Source: Hydractinia symbiolongicarpus (taxonomy: Eukaryota; Cnidaria; Hydrozoa; Anthoathecata; Hydractiniidae). From it: 64,000 nucleotides of DNA. The translations under genes were made by a program, and so were the position numbers. The notes under the pieces are model-generated. The model saw only the letters and a program-made list of their open reading frames with translations. It had not been told where the DNA came from and did not search any database. Positions 24,135 to 37,400 of this stretch are shown here, piece by piece; within the stretch, counting starts at the first letter, position 1, and every line of letters starts with the position of its first letter. The stretch lies in assembly GCF_029227915.1 (NCBI RefSeq), contig NC_079887.1, positions 17,979,650 to 18,043,649 on the forward strand, written 5' to 3'.

Positions 24135-25164
24135 GTAGTCTAATGAGAGTTGAAGGACTAGATCAATGGTAACCTGCACAGGCACGTGGAACTACGTGAT
24201 TTATATGTAAGGCCTTTATTAGGCAGCAAAAGGCCATATTACAGCGTTTAGAGGCCTGTAAGCGTAGTTGACGGTGTTATAAAGCCATGGCGCAATGGAA
24301 AACGACTTGGGAAGTCTTAGTCCTTTGAGAGTGGAAGGATTAGACCATTGTTAAACAGCGCAGGCACGTGAAACCACGTGGTTTACGTGTAAGGCTCTTT
24401 TTAGTTATCAAAATGCCATATTACGGCGTTTAGAGGCCTGTGCGCGTAGTTCACTGTGTTTTAAAGACATGGCGCAATGGATAACGATTTGGGAAGTCGT
24501 AGTCTATAGAGAGTGGCAAGGTTACACCAATGGTAACCTGCGCAGGCACGTGAGTCCACGTGATTTACGTGTAAGGCCTTTATTAGGTGTCAAAAGGCCA
24601 TATTACAGTCTTTACAGGCCTGTGCGGGTAGTTGACTGTGTTTTAAAGACTTGGCGCAATGGAAAAAGACTTGGGACGTCGTAGTCTAATGAGAGTTGAA
24701 GGACTAGACCAATGATAACCTACGCAGGCACGTGGAATTACGTGATTTAATTGTAAGGCCTTTATTAGGCAGCAAAAAGCCATATTACAGCGTTTAGAGG
24801 CCTGTAAGCGTAGTTGACTGTGTTTTAAAGACATGACGCAATGGAAAACAATTTGGGACGTCGTAGTCTATAGAGAGTGGAAAGATTGGACCAATGGTAA
24901 CCTGCGCAGGCACGTGAAACCTCGTGATTTGCGTGTACGGCTCTTTTTAGGCATCAAAATGCCATTTTACGGTCTTTAGAGGTCTGTAAGCGTAGTTGAC
25001 GGTGTTATAAAGCCATGGCGCAATGGAAAACGACTTGGGAAGTCTTAGTCCATTGAGAGTGGAAGGATTAGACCATTGTTAAACAGCGCAGGCATGTGGA
25101 ACCACGTGCTTTACGTGTAAGGCCTTTATTAGGCATCAAAAGGCCATATTACAGTGCTTAGATG

Positions 25165-25240
25165 ACTGTAAGCTTAGTTGACTGTGTTTTAAAGACATGT
25201 AAGAGTAGTTGACGGTGTTATTAAGCCTAGGCGCAATGGA
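25165..25240 (+). other. Out-of-register monomer junction
   Basis: The left side follows a B-class monomer ending GTTTTAAAGACATG. It should continue ACGCA-TGG but instead runs into TAAGAGTAGTTGACGG of an F-class monomer, at about 25199. The GTAGTTGAC block therefore occurs twice within about 31 bases. The right side matches 23817 onward at offset 1383. This is the one clear join in the window where monomer phase is broken by a gain of sequence. Confidence 0.85.
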
Positions 25241-25439
25241 ACACGACTTGGGAAGTCGTAGTCCATTGAGAGTGGAGGGATTAGACAAATAGTAAACAGC
25301 GCAGGCACGTGGAACCACGTGCTTTACGTCTAAGGCCTTTATTAGGCATCAAAAAGCCATATTACAGTGTTTAGAGGCCTGTGCGCGTAGTTGACTGTGT
25401 TTTAAAGACATGACGCAGTGGAAAACGATTTGGGACTTC

Positions 25440-25517
25440 GTAGTGCGTTGAGAGTGTAAGGATTAGACCAACCTGTGTTTTAAAGACTTGGCGCAATGGA
25501 AAAAGACTTGGGACGTC
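25440..25517 (+). repeat. Truncated 78-bp monomer
   Basis: This copy has the same junction as the one at 24057, with the same flanking monomers, at an offset of 1383 bp. It arose by duplication of the segment rather than by an independent deletion. Confidence 0.9.
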
Positions 25518-27697
25518 GTAGTCTAATGAGAGTTGAAGGACTAGATCAATGGTAACCTGCACAGGCACGTGGAACTACGTGATTTATATGTAAGGCCTTT
25601 ATTAGGCAGCAAAAGGCCATATTACAGCGTTTAGAGGCCTGTAAGCGTAGTTGACTGTGTTTTAAAGACATGACGCATTGGAAAACAACTTGGGACGTCG
25701 TAGTCTATAGAGAGTGGAAAGATTAGACCAATGGTAACCTGTGCAGGCACGTGAAACCACGTGATTTACGTGTAAGGCTCTTTTTAGTCATCAAAATGCC
25801 ATATTACGGCGTTTAGAGGCCTGTGCACGTAGTTCACTGTGTTTTAAAGACATGGCGCAATGGATAACGATTTGGGAAATCGTAGTCTATAGAGAGTGGC
25901 AAGGTTACACCAATGGTAACCTGCGCAGGCACGTGAGTCCACGTGATTTACGTGTAAGGCCTTTATTAGGTGTCAAAAGGCCATATTACAGTCTTTACAG
26001 GCCTGTGCGGGTAGTTGACTGTGTTTTAAAGACTTGGCGCAATGGAAAACAACTTGGGACGTCGTAGTCTATAGAGAGTGGAAAGATTAGACCAATGGTA
26101 ACCTGTGCAGGCACGTGAAACCACGTGATTTACGTGTAAGGCTCTTTTTAGGCATCAAAATGCCATGTTACAGTCTTTAGAGGCCTGTGCGCGTAGTTCA
26201 CTGTGTTTTAAAGACAAGGCGAAATGGAAAACGATTTGGGACGTCGTAGTCTATAGAGAGTGGCAAGGTTAGACCAATGGTAACCGGCGCAGGCACGTGA
26301 AACCACGTGATTTACGTGTAAGGCCTTTATTAGGTGTCAAAAGGCATATTACGGCCTTCAGAGGCCTGTAAGAGTAGTTGACGGTGTTATTAAGCCTAGG
26401 CGCAATGGAAAATGACTTGGAAAGTCGTAGTCCATTAAGAGTAGAGGGATTAGAGGAATGGTAAACAGCGCAGGCACGTGGAACCACGTGCTTTACGTGT
26501 AAGGCCTTTATTAGACATCAAAAAGCCATATTACAGTGTTTAGAGGCCTGTGCGCGTAGTTGACTGTGTTTTAAAGACATGACGCAGTGGAAAACGATTT
26601 GGGACTTCGTAGTGCGTTGAGAGTGTAAGGATTAGACCAATGGTAACATGCGCAGGCACGTGGAACCACGTGATTTAAGTGAAAGGCCCTTACTAGCTGT
26701 CAAAAGGCCATTTTACGGTCTTTAGAGGTCTGTAAGCGTAGTGTACGGTGTTATAAAGCCATGGCGCAATGGAAAACGACTTGGGAAGACTTAGTCCATT
26801 GAGAGTGGAAGGATTAGACCATTGTTAAACAGCGCAGGCATGTGGAACCACGTGCTTTACGTGTAAGGCCTTTATTAGACATCAAAAGGCCATATTACAG
26901 TGTTTAGAGGCCTGTAAGCGTAGTTGACTGTGTTTTAAAGACATGACGCAGTGGAAAACAACTTGGGACGTCGTAGTCCATTGACAGTGAAAGGATTAGA
27001 CCAATGGTAACCTGCGAAGGCACGTGGAACCACGTGATTTACGTACAAGGCTTTTATTAAGCATCAAAAGGCCATATTACAGTCTTTACAGGCCTGTGCG
27101 CGTAGTTGACTGTGTTTTAAAGACTTGGCGCAATGGAAAAAGACTTGGGACGTCGTAGTCTAATGAGAGTTGAAGGACTAGATCAATGGTAACCTGCGCA
27201 GGCACGTGGAACTACGTGATTTATGTGTAAGGCCTTTATTGGGTGTCAAAAGGCATATTACGGTCTTTAGAGGCCTGTGCGCGTAGTTCACTGTGTTTTA
27301 AAGACATGGCGCAATGGAAAACGATTTGGGACGTCGTAGTCTATAGAGAGTGGCAAGGTTAGACCAATGGTAACCTGCGCAGGCACGTGAAACCACGTGA
27401 TTTACGTGTAAGGCCTTTATTAGGTGTCAAAAGGCATATTCCGCCTTCATGGGCCTGTAAGAGTAGTTGACGGTGTTATTAAGCCTAGGCGCAATGGAAC
27501 ACGACTTGGGAAGTCGTAGTCCATTGAGAGTGGAGGGATTAGACGAATGGTAAACAGCGCAGGCACGTGGAACCACGTGCTTTACGTCTAAGGCCTTTAT
27601 TAGGCATCAAAAAGCCATATTACAGTGTTTAGAGGCCTGTGCGCGTAGATGACTGTGTTTTAAAGACATGACGCAGTGGAAAACGATTTGGGACTTC

Positions 27698-27775
27698 GTA
27701 GTGCGTTGAGAGTGTAAGGATTAGACCAACCTGTGTTTTAAAGACTTGGCGCAATGGAAAAAGACTTGGGACGTC
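27698..27775 (+). repeat. Truncated 78-bp monomer
   Basis: This is the third copy in the block, with the same junction and flanks at offset 3641 from 24057 and 2258 from 25440. Confidence 0.9.
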
Positions 27776-28850
27776 GTAGTCTAATGAGAGTTGAAGGACT
27801 AGATCAATGGTAACCTGCACAGGCACGTGGAACTACGTGATTTATATGTAAGGCCTTTATTAGGCAGCAAAAGGCCATATTACAGCGTTTAGAGGCCTGT
27901 AAGCGTAGTTGACGGTGTTATAAAGCCATGGCGCAATGGAAAACGACTTGGGAAGTCTTAGTCCTTTGAGAGTGGAAGGATTAGACCATTGTTAAACAGC
28001 GCAGGCACGTGAAACCACGTGGTTTACGTGTAAGGCTCTTTTTAGTCATCAAAATGCCATATTACGGCGTTTAGAGGCCTGTGCGCGTAGTTCACTGTGT
28101 TTTAAAGACATGGCGCAATGGATAACGATTTGGGAAGTCGTAGTCTATAGAGAGTGGCAAGGTTACACCAATGGTAACCTGCGCAGGCACGTGAAACCAC
28201 GTGATTTACGTGTAAGGCCTTTATTAGGTGTCAAAAGGCCATATTACAGTCTTTACAGGCCTGTGCGGGTAGTTGACTGTGTTTTAAAGACTTGGCGCAA
28301 TGGAAAAAGACTTGGGACGTCGTAGTCTAATGAGAGTTGAAGGACTAGACCAATGATAACCTACGCAGGCACGTGGAATTACGTGATTTAAGTGTAAGGC
28401 CTTTATTAGGCAGCAAAAGGCCATATTACAGCGTTTAGAGGCCTGTAAGCGTAGTTGACTGTGTTTTAAAGACATGACGCAATGGAAAACAATTTGGGAC
28501 GTCGTAGTCTATAGAGAGTGGAAAGATTGGACCAATGGTAACCTGCGCAGGCACGTGAAACCTCGTGATTTGCGTGTACGGCTCTTTTTAGGCATCAAAA
28601 TGCCATTTTACGGTCTTTAGAGGTCTGTAAGCGTAGTTGACGGTGTTATAAAGCCATGGCGCAATGGAAAACGACTTGGGAAGTCTTAGTCCATTGAGAG
28701 TGGAAGGATTAGACCATTGTTAAACAGCGCAGGCATGTGGAACCACGTGCTTTACGTGTAAGGCCTTTATTATGCATCAAAAGGCCATATTACAGTGCTT
28801 AGATGCCTGTAAGCGTAGTTGACTGTGTTTTAAAGACATGACGCAATGGA

Positions 28851-31800
28851 AAACAACTTGGGACGTCGTAGTCTATAGAGAGTGGAAAGATTAGACCAAT
28901 GGTAACCTGTGCAGGCACGTGAAACCACGTGATTTACGTGTAAGGCTCTTTTTAGTCATCAAAATGCCATATTACGGCGTTTAGAGGCCTGTGCGCGTAG
29001 TTCACTGTGTTTTAAAGACATGGCGCAATGGATAACGATTTGGGAAGTCGTAGTCTATAGAGAGTGGCAAGGTTACACCAATGGTAACCTGCGCAGGCAC
29101 GTGAGTCCACGTGATTTACGTGTAAGGCCTTTATTAGGTGTCAAAAGGCCATATTACAGTCTTTACAGGTCTGTGCGGGTAGTTGACTGTGTTTTAAAGA
29201 CTTGGCGCAATGGAAAAAGACTTGGGACGTCGTAGTCTAATGAGAGTTGAAGGACTAGACCAATGATAACCTACGCAGGCACGTGGAATTACGTGATTTA
29301 AGTGTAAGGCCTTTATTAGGCAGCAAAAGGCCATATTACAGCGTTTAGAGGCCTGTAAGCGTAGTTGACTGTGTTTTAAAGACATGACGCAATGGAAAAC
29401 AACTTGGGACGTCGTAGTCTATAGAGAGTGGAAAGATTAGACCAATGGTAACCTGTGCAGGCACGTGAAACCACGTGATTTACGTGTAAGGCTCTTCTTA
29501 GGCATCAAAATGCCATATTACGGTCTTTAGAGGCCTGTGCGCGTAGTTCACTGTGTTTTAAAGACATGGCGCAATGGAAAACGATTTGGGACGTCGTAGT
29601 CTATAGTGAGTGGCAAGGTTAGACCAATGGTAACCTGCGCAGGCACGTGAATCCACGTGATTTAAGTGAAAGGCCCTTACTAGCTGTCAAAAGGCCATTT
29701 TACGGTCTTTAGAGGTCTGTAAGCGTAGTTGACGGTGTTATAAAGCCATGGCGCAATGGAAAACGACTTGGGAAGTCTTAGTCCTTTGAGAGTGGAAGGA
29801 TTAGACCATTGTTAAACAGCGCAGGCACGTGAAACCACGTGATTTACGTGTAAGGCTCTTTTTAGTCATCAAAATGCCATATTACGGCGTTTAGAGGCCT
29901 GTGCGCGTAGTTCACTGTGTTTTAAAGACATGGCGCAATGGATAACGATTTGGGAAGTCGTAGTCTATAGAGAGTGGCAAGGTTAAACCAATGGTAACCT
30001 GCGCAGGCACGTGAGTCCACGTGATTTACGTGTAAGGCCTTTATTAGGTGTCAAAAGGCTATATTACAGTCTTTACAGGCCTGTGCGGGTAGTTGACTGT
30101 GTTTTAAAGCCTTGGCGCAATGGAAAAAGACTTGGGACGTCGTAGTCTAATGAGAGTTGAAGGACTAGACCAATGATAACCTACGCAGGCACGTGGAATT
30201 ACGTGATTTAAGTGTAAGGCCTTTATTAGGCAGCAAAAGGCCATATTACAGCGTTTAGAGGCCTGTAAGCGTAGTTGACTGTGTTTTAAAGACATGACGC
30301 AATGGAAAACAATTTGGGACGTCGTAGTCTATAGAGAGTGGAAAGATTGGACCAATGGTAACCTGCGCAGGCACGTGAAACCTAGTGATTTGCGTGTAAG
30401 GCTCTTTTTAGGCATCAAAATGCCATTTTACGGTCTTTAGAGGTCTGTAAGCGTAGTTGACGGTGTTATAAAGCCATGGCGCAATGGAAAACGACTTGGG
30501 AAGTCTTAGTCCATTGAGAGTGGAAGGATTAGACCATTGTTAAACAGCGCAGGCATGTGGAACCACGTGCTTTACGTGTAAGGCCTTTATTAGGCATCAA
30601 AAGGCCATATTACAGTGCTTAGATGCCTGTAAGCGTAGTTGACTGTGTTTTAAAGACATGACGCAGTGGAAAACAACTTGGGACGTCGTAGTCCATTGAC
30701 AGTGAAAGGATTAGACCAATGGTAACCTGCGAAGGCACGTGGAATTACGTGATTTATGTGTAAGGCCTTTATTAGGCAGCAAAAGGCCATATTACAGCGT
30801 TTAGAGGTCTGTAAGCGTAGTTGACGGTGTTATAAAGCCATGGCGCAATGGAAAGCGACTTGGGAAGTCTTAGTCTATTGAGAGTGGAAGGATTAGACCA
30901 ATGGTAACCAGCGCAAGCACGTGGAACCACGTGATTTAAGTTAAAGGCCCTTACTAGCTGTCAAAAGGCCATTTTACGGTCTTTAGAAGTCTGTAAGCGT
31001 AGTTGACGGTGTTATAAAGCCATGGCGCAATGGAAAACGACTTGGGACGTCGTAGTCTAATGAGAGTTGAAGGACTAGACCAATGGTAACCTACGCAGGC
31101 ACGTGGAATTACGTGATTTATGTGTAAGGCCTTTATTAGGCAGCAAAAGGCCATATTACAGCGTTTAGATGCCTGTAAGCGTAGTTGACTGTGTTTTAAA
31201 GACATGACGCAGTGGAAAACAACTTGGGACGTCGTAGTCCATTGACAGTGAAAGGATTAGACCAATGATAACCTGCAAAGGCACGTGGAACCACGTGAAG
31301 GCTTTTATTAAGCATCAAAAGGCCATATTACAGTCTTTACAGGCCTTTGCGCGTAGTTGACTGTGTTTTAAAGACTTGGCGCAATGGAAAAAGACTTGGG
31401 ACGTTGTAGTCTAATGAGAGTTGAAGGACTAGACCAATGGTAACCTACGCAGGCACGTGGAATTACGTGATTTATGTGTAAGGCCTTTATTAGGCAGCAA
31501 AAGGCCATATTACGGTCTTTAGAGGCCTGTAAGCGTAGTTGACTGTGTTTTAAAGACATGACGCAGTGGAAAACAACTTGGGACGTCGTAGTCCATTGAC
31601 AGTGAAAGGATTAGAGGAATGGTAAACAGCGCAGGCACGTGGAACCACGTGCTTTACGTGTAAGGCCTTTATTAGACATCAAAAAGCCATATTACAGTGT
31701 TTAGAGGCCTGTGCGCGTAGTTGACTGTGTTTTAAAGACATGACGCAGTGGAAAACGATTTGGGACTTCGTAGTGCGTTGAGAGTGTAAGGATTAGACCA

Positions 31801-33060
31801 ATGGTAACATGCGCAGGCACGTCAAACCACGTGATTTACGTGTAAGGCTCTTTTTAGGCATCAAAATGCCATTTTACGGTCTTTAGAGGTCTGTAAGCGT
31901 AGTTGACGGTGTTATAAAGCCATGGCGCAATGGAAAACGACTTGGGAAGTCTTAGTCTATTGAAAGTGGAAGGATTGGACCATTGTTAAACAGCGCAGGC
32001 ATGTGGAACCACGTGCTTTACGTGTAACGCCTTTATTTGGTGTCAAAAGGCCATATTACAGTCTTTAGAGGCCTGTGCGCGTAGTTTACTGTGTTTTATA
32101 GACATGGCGCAATGGAAAACGACTTGGTACGTCGTAGTTTATTGATGGTGGAAGGATTAGACCAATGGTAACCAGCGCAAGCACGTGGAACCACGTGATT
32201 TAAGTTAAAGGCCCTTACTAGCTGTCAAAAGGCCATTTTACGGTCTTTAGAGGTCTGTAAGCGTAGTTGACGGTGTTATAAAGCCATGGCGCAATGGAAA
32301 ACGACTTGGGAAGTCTTAGTCCATTGAGAGTGGAAAGATTAGACCAATGGTAACCTGCGCAGGCACGTGAAACCACGTGATTTACGTGTAAGGCTCTTTT
32401 TAGTCATCAAAATGCCATATTACGGCGTTTAGAGGCCTGTGCGCGTAGTTCACTGTGTTTTAAAGACATGGCGCAATGGAAAACGATTTGGGACGTCGTA
32501 GTCTATAGAGAGTGGCAAGGTTAGACCAATGGTAACCTGCGCAGGCACGTGAAACCACGTGATTTACGTGTAAGGCCTTTATTAGGCAGCAAAAGGCCAT
32601 ATTACAGCGTTTAGAGGCCTGTAAGCGTAGTTGACTGTGTTTTAAAGACATGACGCAATGGAAAACAATTTGGGACGTCGTAGTCTATAGAGAGTGGAAA
32701 GATTAGACCAATGGTAACCTGCGCAGGCACGTGAAACCACGTGATTTACGTGTAAGGCTCTTTTTAGGCATCAAAATGCCATTTTACGGTCTTTAGAGGT
32801 CTGTAAGCGTAGTTGACGGTGTTATAAAGCCATGGCGCAATGGAAAACGACTTAGGAAGTCTTAGTCCATTGAGAGTGGAAGGATTAGACCATTGTTAAA
32901 CAGCGTAGGCATGTGAAACCACGTGCTTTACGTGTAAGGCCTTTATTAGGCATCAAAAGGCCACATTACAGCGTTTAGAGCCCTGTAAGCGTAGTTGACT
33001 GTGTTTTAAAGACATGACGCAGTGGAAAACAACTTGGGACGTCGTAGTCCATTGACAGTG
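28851..33060 (+). repeat. Mixed segment with 910-bp (5-mer) register
   Basis: GGATAACGATTTGGGAAGTCG occurs at about 28120, 29030 and 29940, spaced 910 bp (five monomers), with D-class monomers at matching places. The odd A-class monomer with CCTCGTGATTTGCG (28561) or CCTAGTGATTTGCG (30381) recurs at 1820 bp. From about 30.7 kb the order becomes irregular and includes the 10-bp-deleted C-class monomer at 31292-31302. Confidence 0.72.
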
Positions 33061-36000
33061 AAAGGATTAGACCAATGGTAACCTGCGCAGGCACGTGAAA
33101 CCACGTGATTTACGTGTAAGGCTCTTTTTAGGCATCAAAATGCCATATTACAGTCTTTAGAGGCCTGTGCGCGTAGTTCACTGTGTTTTAAAGACATGGC
33201 GCAATGGAAAACGATTTGGGACGTCGTAGTCTATAGAGAGTGGCAAGGTTAGACCAATGGTAACCTGCGCAGGCACGTGAAACCACGTGATTTACGTGTA
33301 AGGCTTTTATTAGGTGTCAAAAGGCATATTACGGCCTTCAGAGGTCTGTAAAAGTAGTTGACGGTGTTATTAAGCCTAGGCGCAATGGAAAACGACTTGG
33401 GAAGTCGTAGTCCATTGAGAGTGGAGGGATTAGACGAATGGTAAACAGCGCAGGCACGTGGAACCACGTGCTTTACGTGTAAGGATTTTATTAGACATCA
33501 AAAAGCCATATTACAGTGTTTAGAGGCCTGTGCGCGTAGTTGACTGTTTTTAAAGACATGACGCAGTGGAAAACGATTTGGGACGTCGTAGTGCGTTGAG
33601 AGTGTAAGGATTAGACCAATGGTAACATGCGCAGGCACGTGAAACCACGTGATTTACGTGTAAGGCTTTTATTAAGTGTCAAAAGGCATATTACTGCCTT
33701 CAGAGGCCTGTAAGAGTAGTTGACGGTGTTATTAAGCCTAGGCGCAATGGAAAACGACTTGGGAAGTTGTAGTCCATTGAGAGTGGAGGGATTAGACGAA
33801 TGGTAAACAGCGCAGGCACGTGGAACCACGTGCTTTAAGTGAAAGGCCCTTACTAGCTGTCAAAAGGCCATTTTACGGTCTTTAGAGGTCTGTAAGCGTA
33901 GTTGACGGTGTTATAAAGCCATGGCGCAATGGAGAACGACTTGGGAAGTCTTAGTCCATTGGGAGTGGAAGGATTAGACCATTGTTAAACAGCGCAGGTA
34001 TGTGGAACCACGTGCTTTACGTGTAAGGCCTTTATTAGGCATCAAAAGGCCATATTACAGCGTTTAGAGGCCTGTAAGCGTAGTTGACTGTGTTTTAAAG
34101 ACATGACGCAATGGAAAACAATTTGGGACGTCGTAGTCTATAGAGAGTGGAAAGATTAGACCAATGGTAACCTGCGCAGGCACGTGAAACCACGTGATTT
34201 ACGTGTAAGGCTCTTTTTAGGCATCAAAATGCCATTTTTCGGTCTTTAGAGGTCTGTAAGCGTAGTTGACGGTGTTATAAAGCCATGGCGCAATGGAAAA
34301 CGACTTAGGAAGTCTTAGTCCATTGAGAGTGGAAGGATTAGACCATTGTTAAACAGCGTAGGCATGTGGAACCACGTGCTTTACGTGTAAGGCCTTTATT
34401 AGGCATCAAAAGGCCACATTACAGTGTTTAGAGCCCTGTAAGCGTAGTTGACTGTGTTTTAAAGACATGACGCAGTGGAAAACAACTTGGGACGTCGTAG
34501 TCCATTGACAGTGAAAGGATTAGACCAATGGTAACCTGCGCAGGCACGTGAAACCACGTGATTTACGTGTAAGGCTCTTTTTAGGCATCAAAATACCATA
34601 TTACGGCATTTAGAGGCCTGTGCGCGTAGTTTATTGTGTTTTAAAGAAATGGCGCAATGGATAACGATTTGGGACGTCGTAGTCTATAGAGAGTGGCAAG
34701 GTTAGACCAATGGTAACATGCGCAGGCACGTGAAACCACGTCATTTACGTGTAAGGCCTTTTTTAGGTGTCAAAAGGCCATATTACAGTCTTTAGAGGCC
34801 TGTGCGCGTAGTTCACTGTGTTTTAAAGACATGGCGGAATGGAAAACGATTTGGGACGTCGTAGTCTATAGAGAGTGGCAAGGTTAGACCAATGGTAACC
34901 TGCGCAGGCACGTGAAACCACGTGATTTACGTGTAAGGCTTTTATTAGGTGTCAAAAGGCATATTACGGCCTTCAGAGGTCTGTAAGAGTAGTTGACGGT
35001 GTTATTAAGCCTAGGCGCAATGGAAAACGACTTGGGAAGTCGTAGTCCATTAAGAGTGGAGGGATTAGACGAATGGTAAACAGCGCAGGCACGTGGAACC
35101 ACGTGCTTTACGTGTAAGGATTTTATTAGACATCAAAAAGCCATATTACAGTGTTTAGAGGCCTGTGCGCGTAGTTGACTGTGTTTTAAAGACATGACGC
35201 AGTGGAAAACGATTTGGGACGTCGTAGTGCGTTGAGAGTGTAAGGATTAGACCAATGGTAACATGCGCAGGCACGTGAAACCACGTGATTTACGTGTAAG
35301 GCTTTTATTAAGTGTCAAAAGGCATATTACTGCCTTCAGAGGCCTGTAAGAGTAGTTGACGGTGTTATTAAGCCTAGGCGCAATGGAAAACGACTTGGGA
35401 AGTCGTAGTCCATTGAGAGTGGAGGGATTAGACGAATGGTAAACAGCGCAGGCACGTGGAACCACGTGCTTTAAGTGAAAGGCCCTTACTAGCTGTCAAA
35501 AGGCCATTTTACGGTCTTTAGAGGTCTGTAAGCGTAGTTGACGGTGTTATAAAGCCATGGCGCAATGGAGAACGACTTGGGAAGTCTTAGTCTATTGAGA
35601 GTGGAAGGATTAGACCATTGTTAAACAGCGCAGGTATGTGGAACCACGTGCTTTACGTGTAAGGCCTTTATTAGGCATCAAAAGGCCATATTACAGTGTT
35701 TAGACTCCTGTAAGCGTAGTTGACTGTGTTTTAAAGACATGACGCAGTGGAAAACAACTTGGGACGTCGTAGTCCATTGCCAGTGAAAGGATTAGACCAA
35801 TGGTAACCTGCGCAGGCACGTGAAACCACGTGATTTACGTGTAAGGCTCTTTTTAGGCATCAAAATGCCATATTACGGCATTTAGAGGCCTGTGCGCGTA
35901 GTTTATTGTGTTTTAAAGACATGGCGCAATGGATAACGATTTGGGACGTCGTAGTCTATAAAGAGTGGCAAGGTTAGACCAATGGTAACCTGCGCAGGCA

Positions 36001-37400
36001 CGTGAAACCACGTGATTTACGTGTAAGGCCTTTTTTAGGTGTCAAAAGGCCATATTACAGTCTTTAGAGGCCTGTGCGCGTAGTTCACTGTGTTTTAAAG
36101 ACATGGCGGAATGGAAAACGATTTGGGACGTCGTAGTGCGTTGAGAGTGTAAGGATTAGACCAATGGTAACATGCGCAGGCACGTGAAACCACGTGATTT
36201 ACGTGTAAGTCTTTTATTAAGTGTCAAAAGGCATATTACTGCCTTCAGAGGCCTGTAAGAGTAGTTGACGGTGTTATTAAGCCTAGGCGCAATGGAAAAC
36301 GACTTGGGAAGTCGTAGTCCATTGAGAGTGGAGGGATTAGACGAATGGTAAACAGCGCAGGCACGTGGAACCACGTGCTTTAAGTGAAAGGCCCTTACTA
36401 GCTGTCAAAAGGCCATTTTACGGTCTTTAGAGGTCTGTAAGCGTAGTTGACGGTGTTATAAAGCCATGGCGCAATGGAGAACGACTTGGGAAGTCTTAGT
36501 CCATTGAGAGTGGAAGGATTAGACCATTGTTAAACAGCGCAGGTATGTGGAACCACGTGCTTTACGTGTAAGGCCTTTATTAGGCATCAAAAGGCCATAT
36601 TACAGTGTTTAGACTCCTGTAAGCGTAGTTGACTGTGTTTTAAAGACATGACGCAGTGGAAAACAACTTGGGACGTCGTAGTCCATTGACAGTGAAAGGA
36701 TTAGACCAATGGTAACCTGCGAAGGCACGTGGAACCACGTGAAGGCTTTTATTAAGCATCAAAAGGCCATATTACAGTCTTTACAGGCCTGTGCGCGTAG
36801 TTGACTGTGTTTTAAAGACTTGGCGCAATGGAAAAAGACTTGGTACGTCGTAGTCTAATGAGAGTTGAAGGACTAGACCAATGATAACCTGCGCAGGCAC
36901 GTGGAACTACGTGATTTATGTGTGAGGCCTTTATTAGGCAGCAAAAGGCCATATTACAGCGTTTAGACGCCTGTAAGCGTAGTTGACTGTGTTTTAAAGA
37001 CATGACGCAATGGAAAACAACTTAGGACGTCGTAGTCTATAGAGAGTGGAAAGATTAGACCAATGGTAACCTGCGCAGGCACGTGAAACCACGTGATTTA
37101 CGTGTAAGGCCTTTATTAGGTGTCAAAAGGCATATTACGGCCTTCAGAGGCCTGTAAGAGGAGTTGACGGTGTTATTAAGCCTAGGCGCAATGGAAAACG
37201 ACTTGGGAAGTCGTAGTCCATTGAGAGTGGAGGGATTACACCAATGATAAACAGCGCAGGCACTTGGAACCACGTGCTTTACGTGTAAGGCCTTTATTAG
37301 GCATCAAAAAGCCATATTACAGTGTTTAGAGGCCTGTGCGCGTAGTTGACTGTGTTTTAAAGACATGACGCAGTGGAAAACGATTTGGGACTTCGTAGTA
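33061..37400 (+). repeat. F/G dimer-rich segment, related to the 3079-bp HOR
   Basis: Pairs of F/G-type monomers give paired variants 363 bp apart (33249 and 33611; 34884 and 35247), and these pairs recur at 1635 bp (9 monomers) and 909 bp (5 monomers). The marks GGAGAACGACTTGGG and TTTAGACTCCTG, and the order of classes between 36156 and 37273, match 41780-42897 and 44859-45976. This segment is probably an older relative of the 3079-bp HOR. A one-base loss in TTGACTGTTTTTAAAG near 33541 shortens one monomer. Confidence 0.78.

Larger units (their letters stand above)
23561..28850 (+). repeat. Rearranged block with 3641-bp duplication and truncated monomers
   Basis: Variants at 23988, 24469 and 24643 recur at 27629, 28110 and 28284, an offset of 3641 bp. 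That is not a whole number of monomers. It is explained by 19 full monomers plus two 78-bp truncated ones plus about 32 bases added at an out-of-register join near 25199. A third partial copy starts at 25200 (offset 1383 from 23817). Shared rare marks are GGAACACGACTTGGG, TTTACGTCTAAGG and GATTTATATGTAAGG. Confidence 0.85.
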
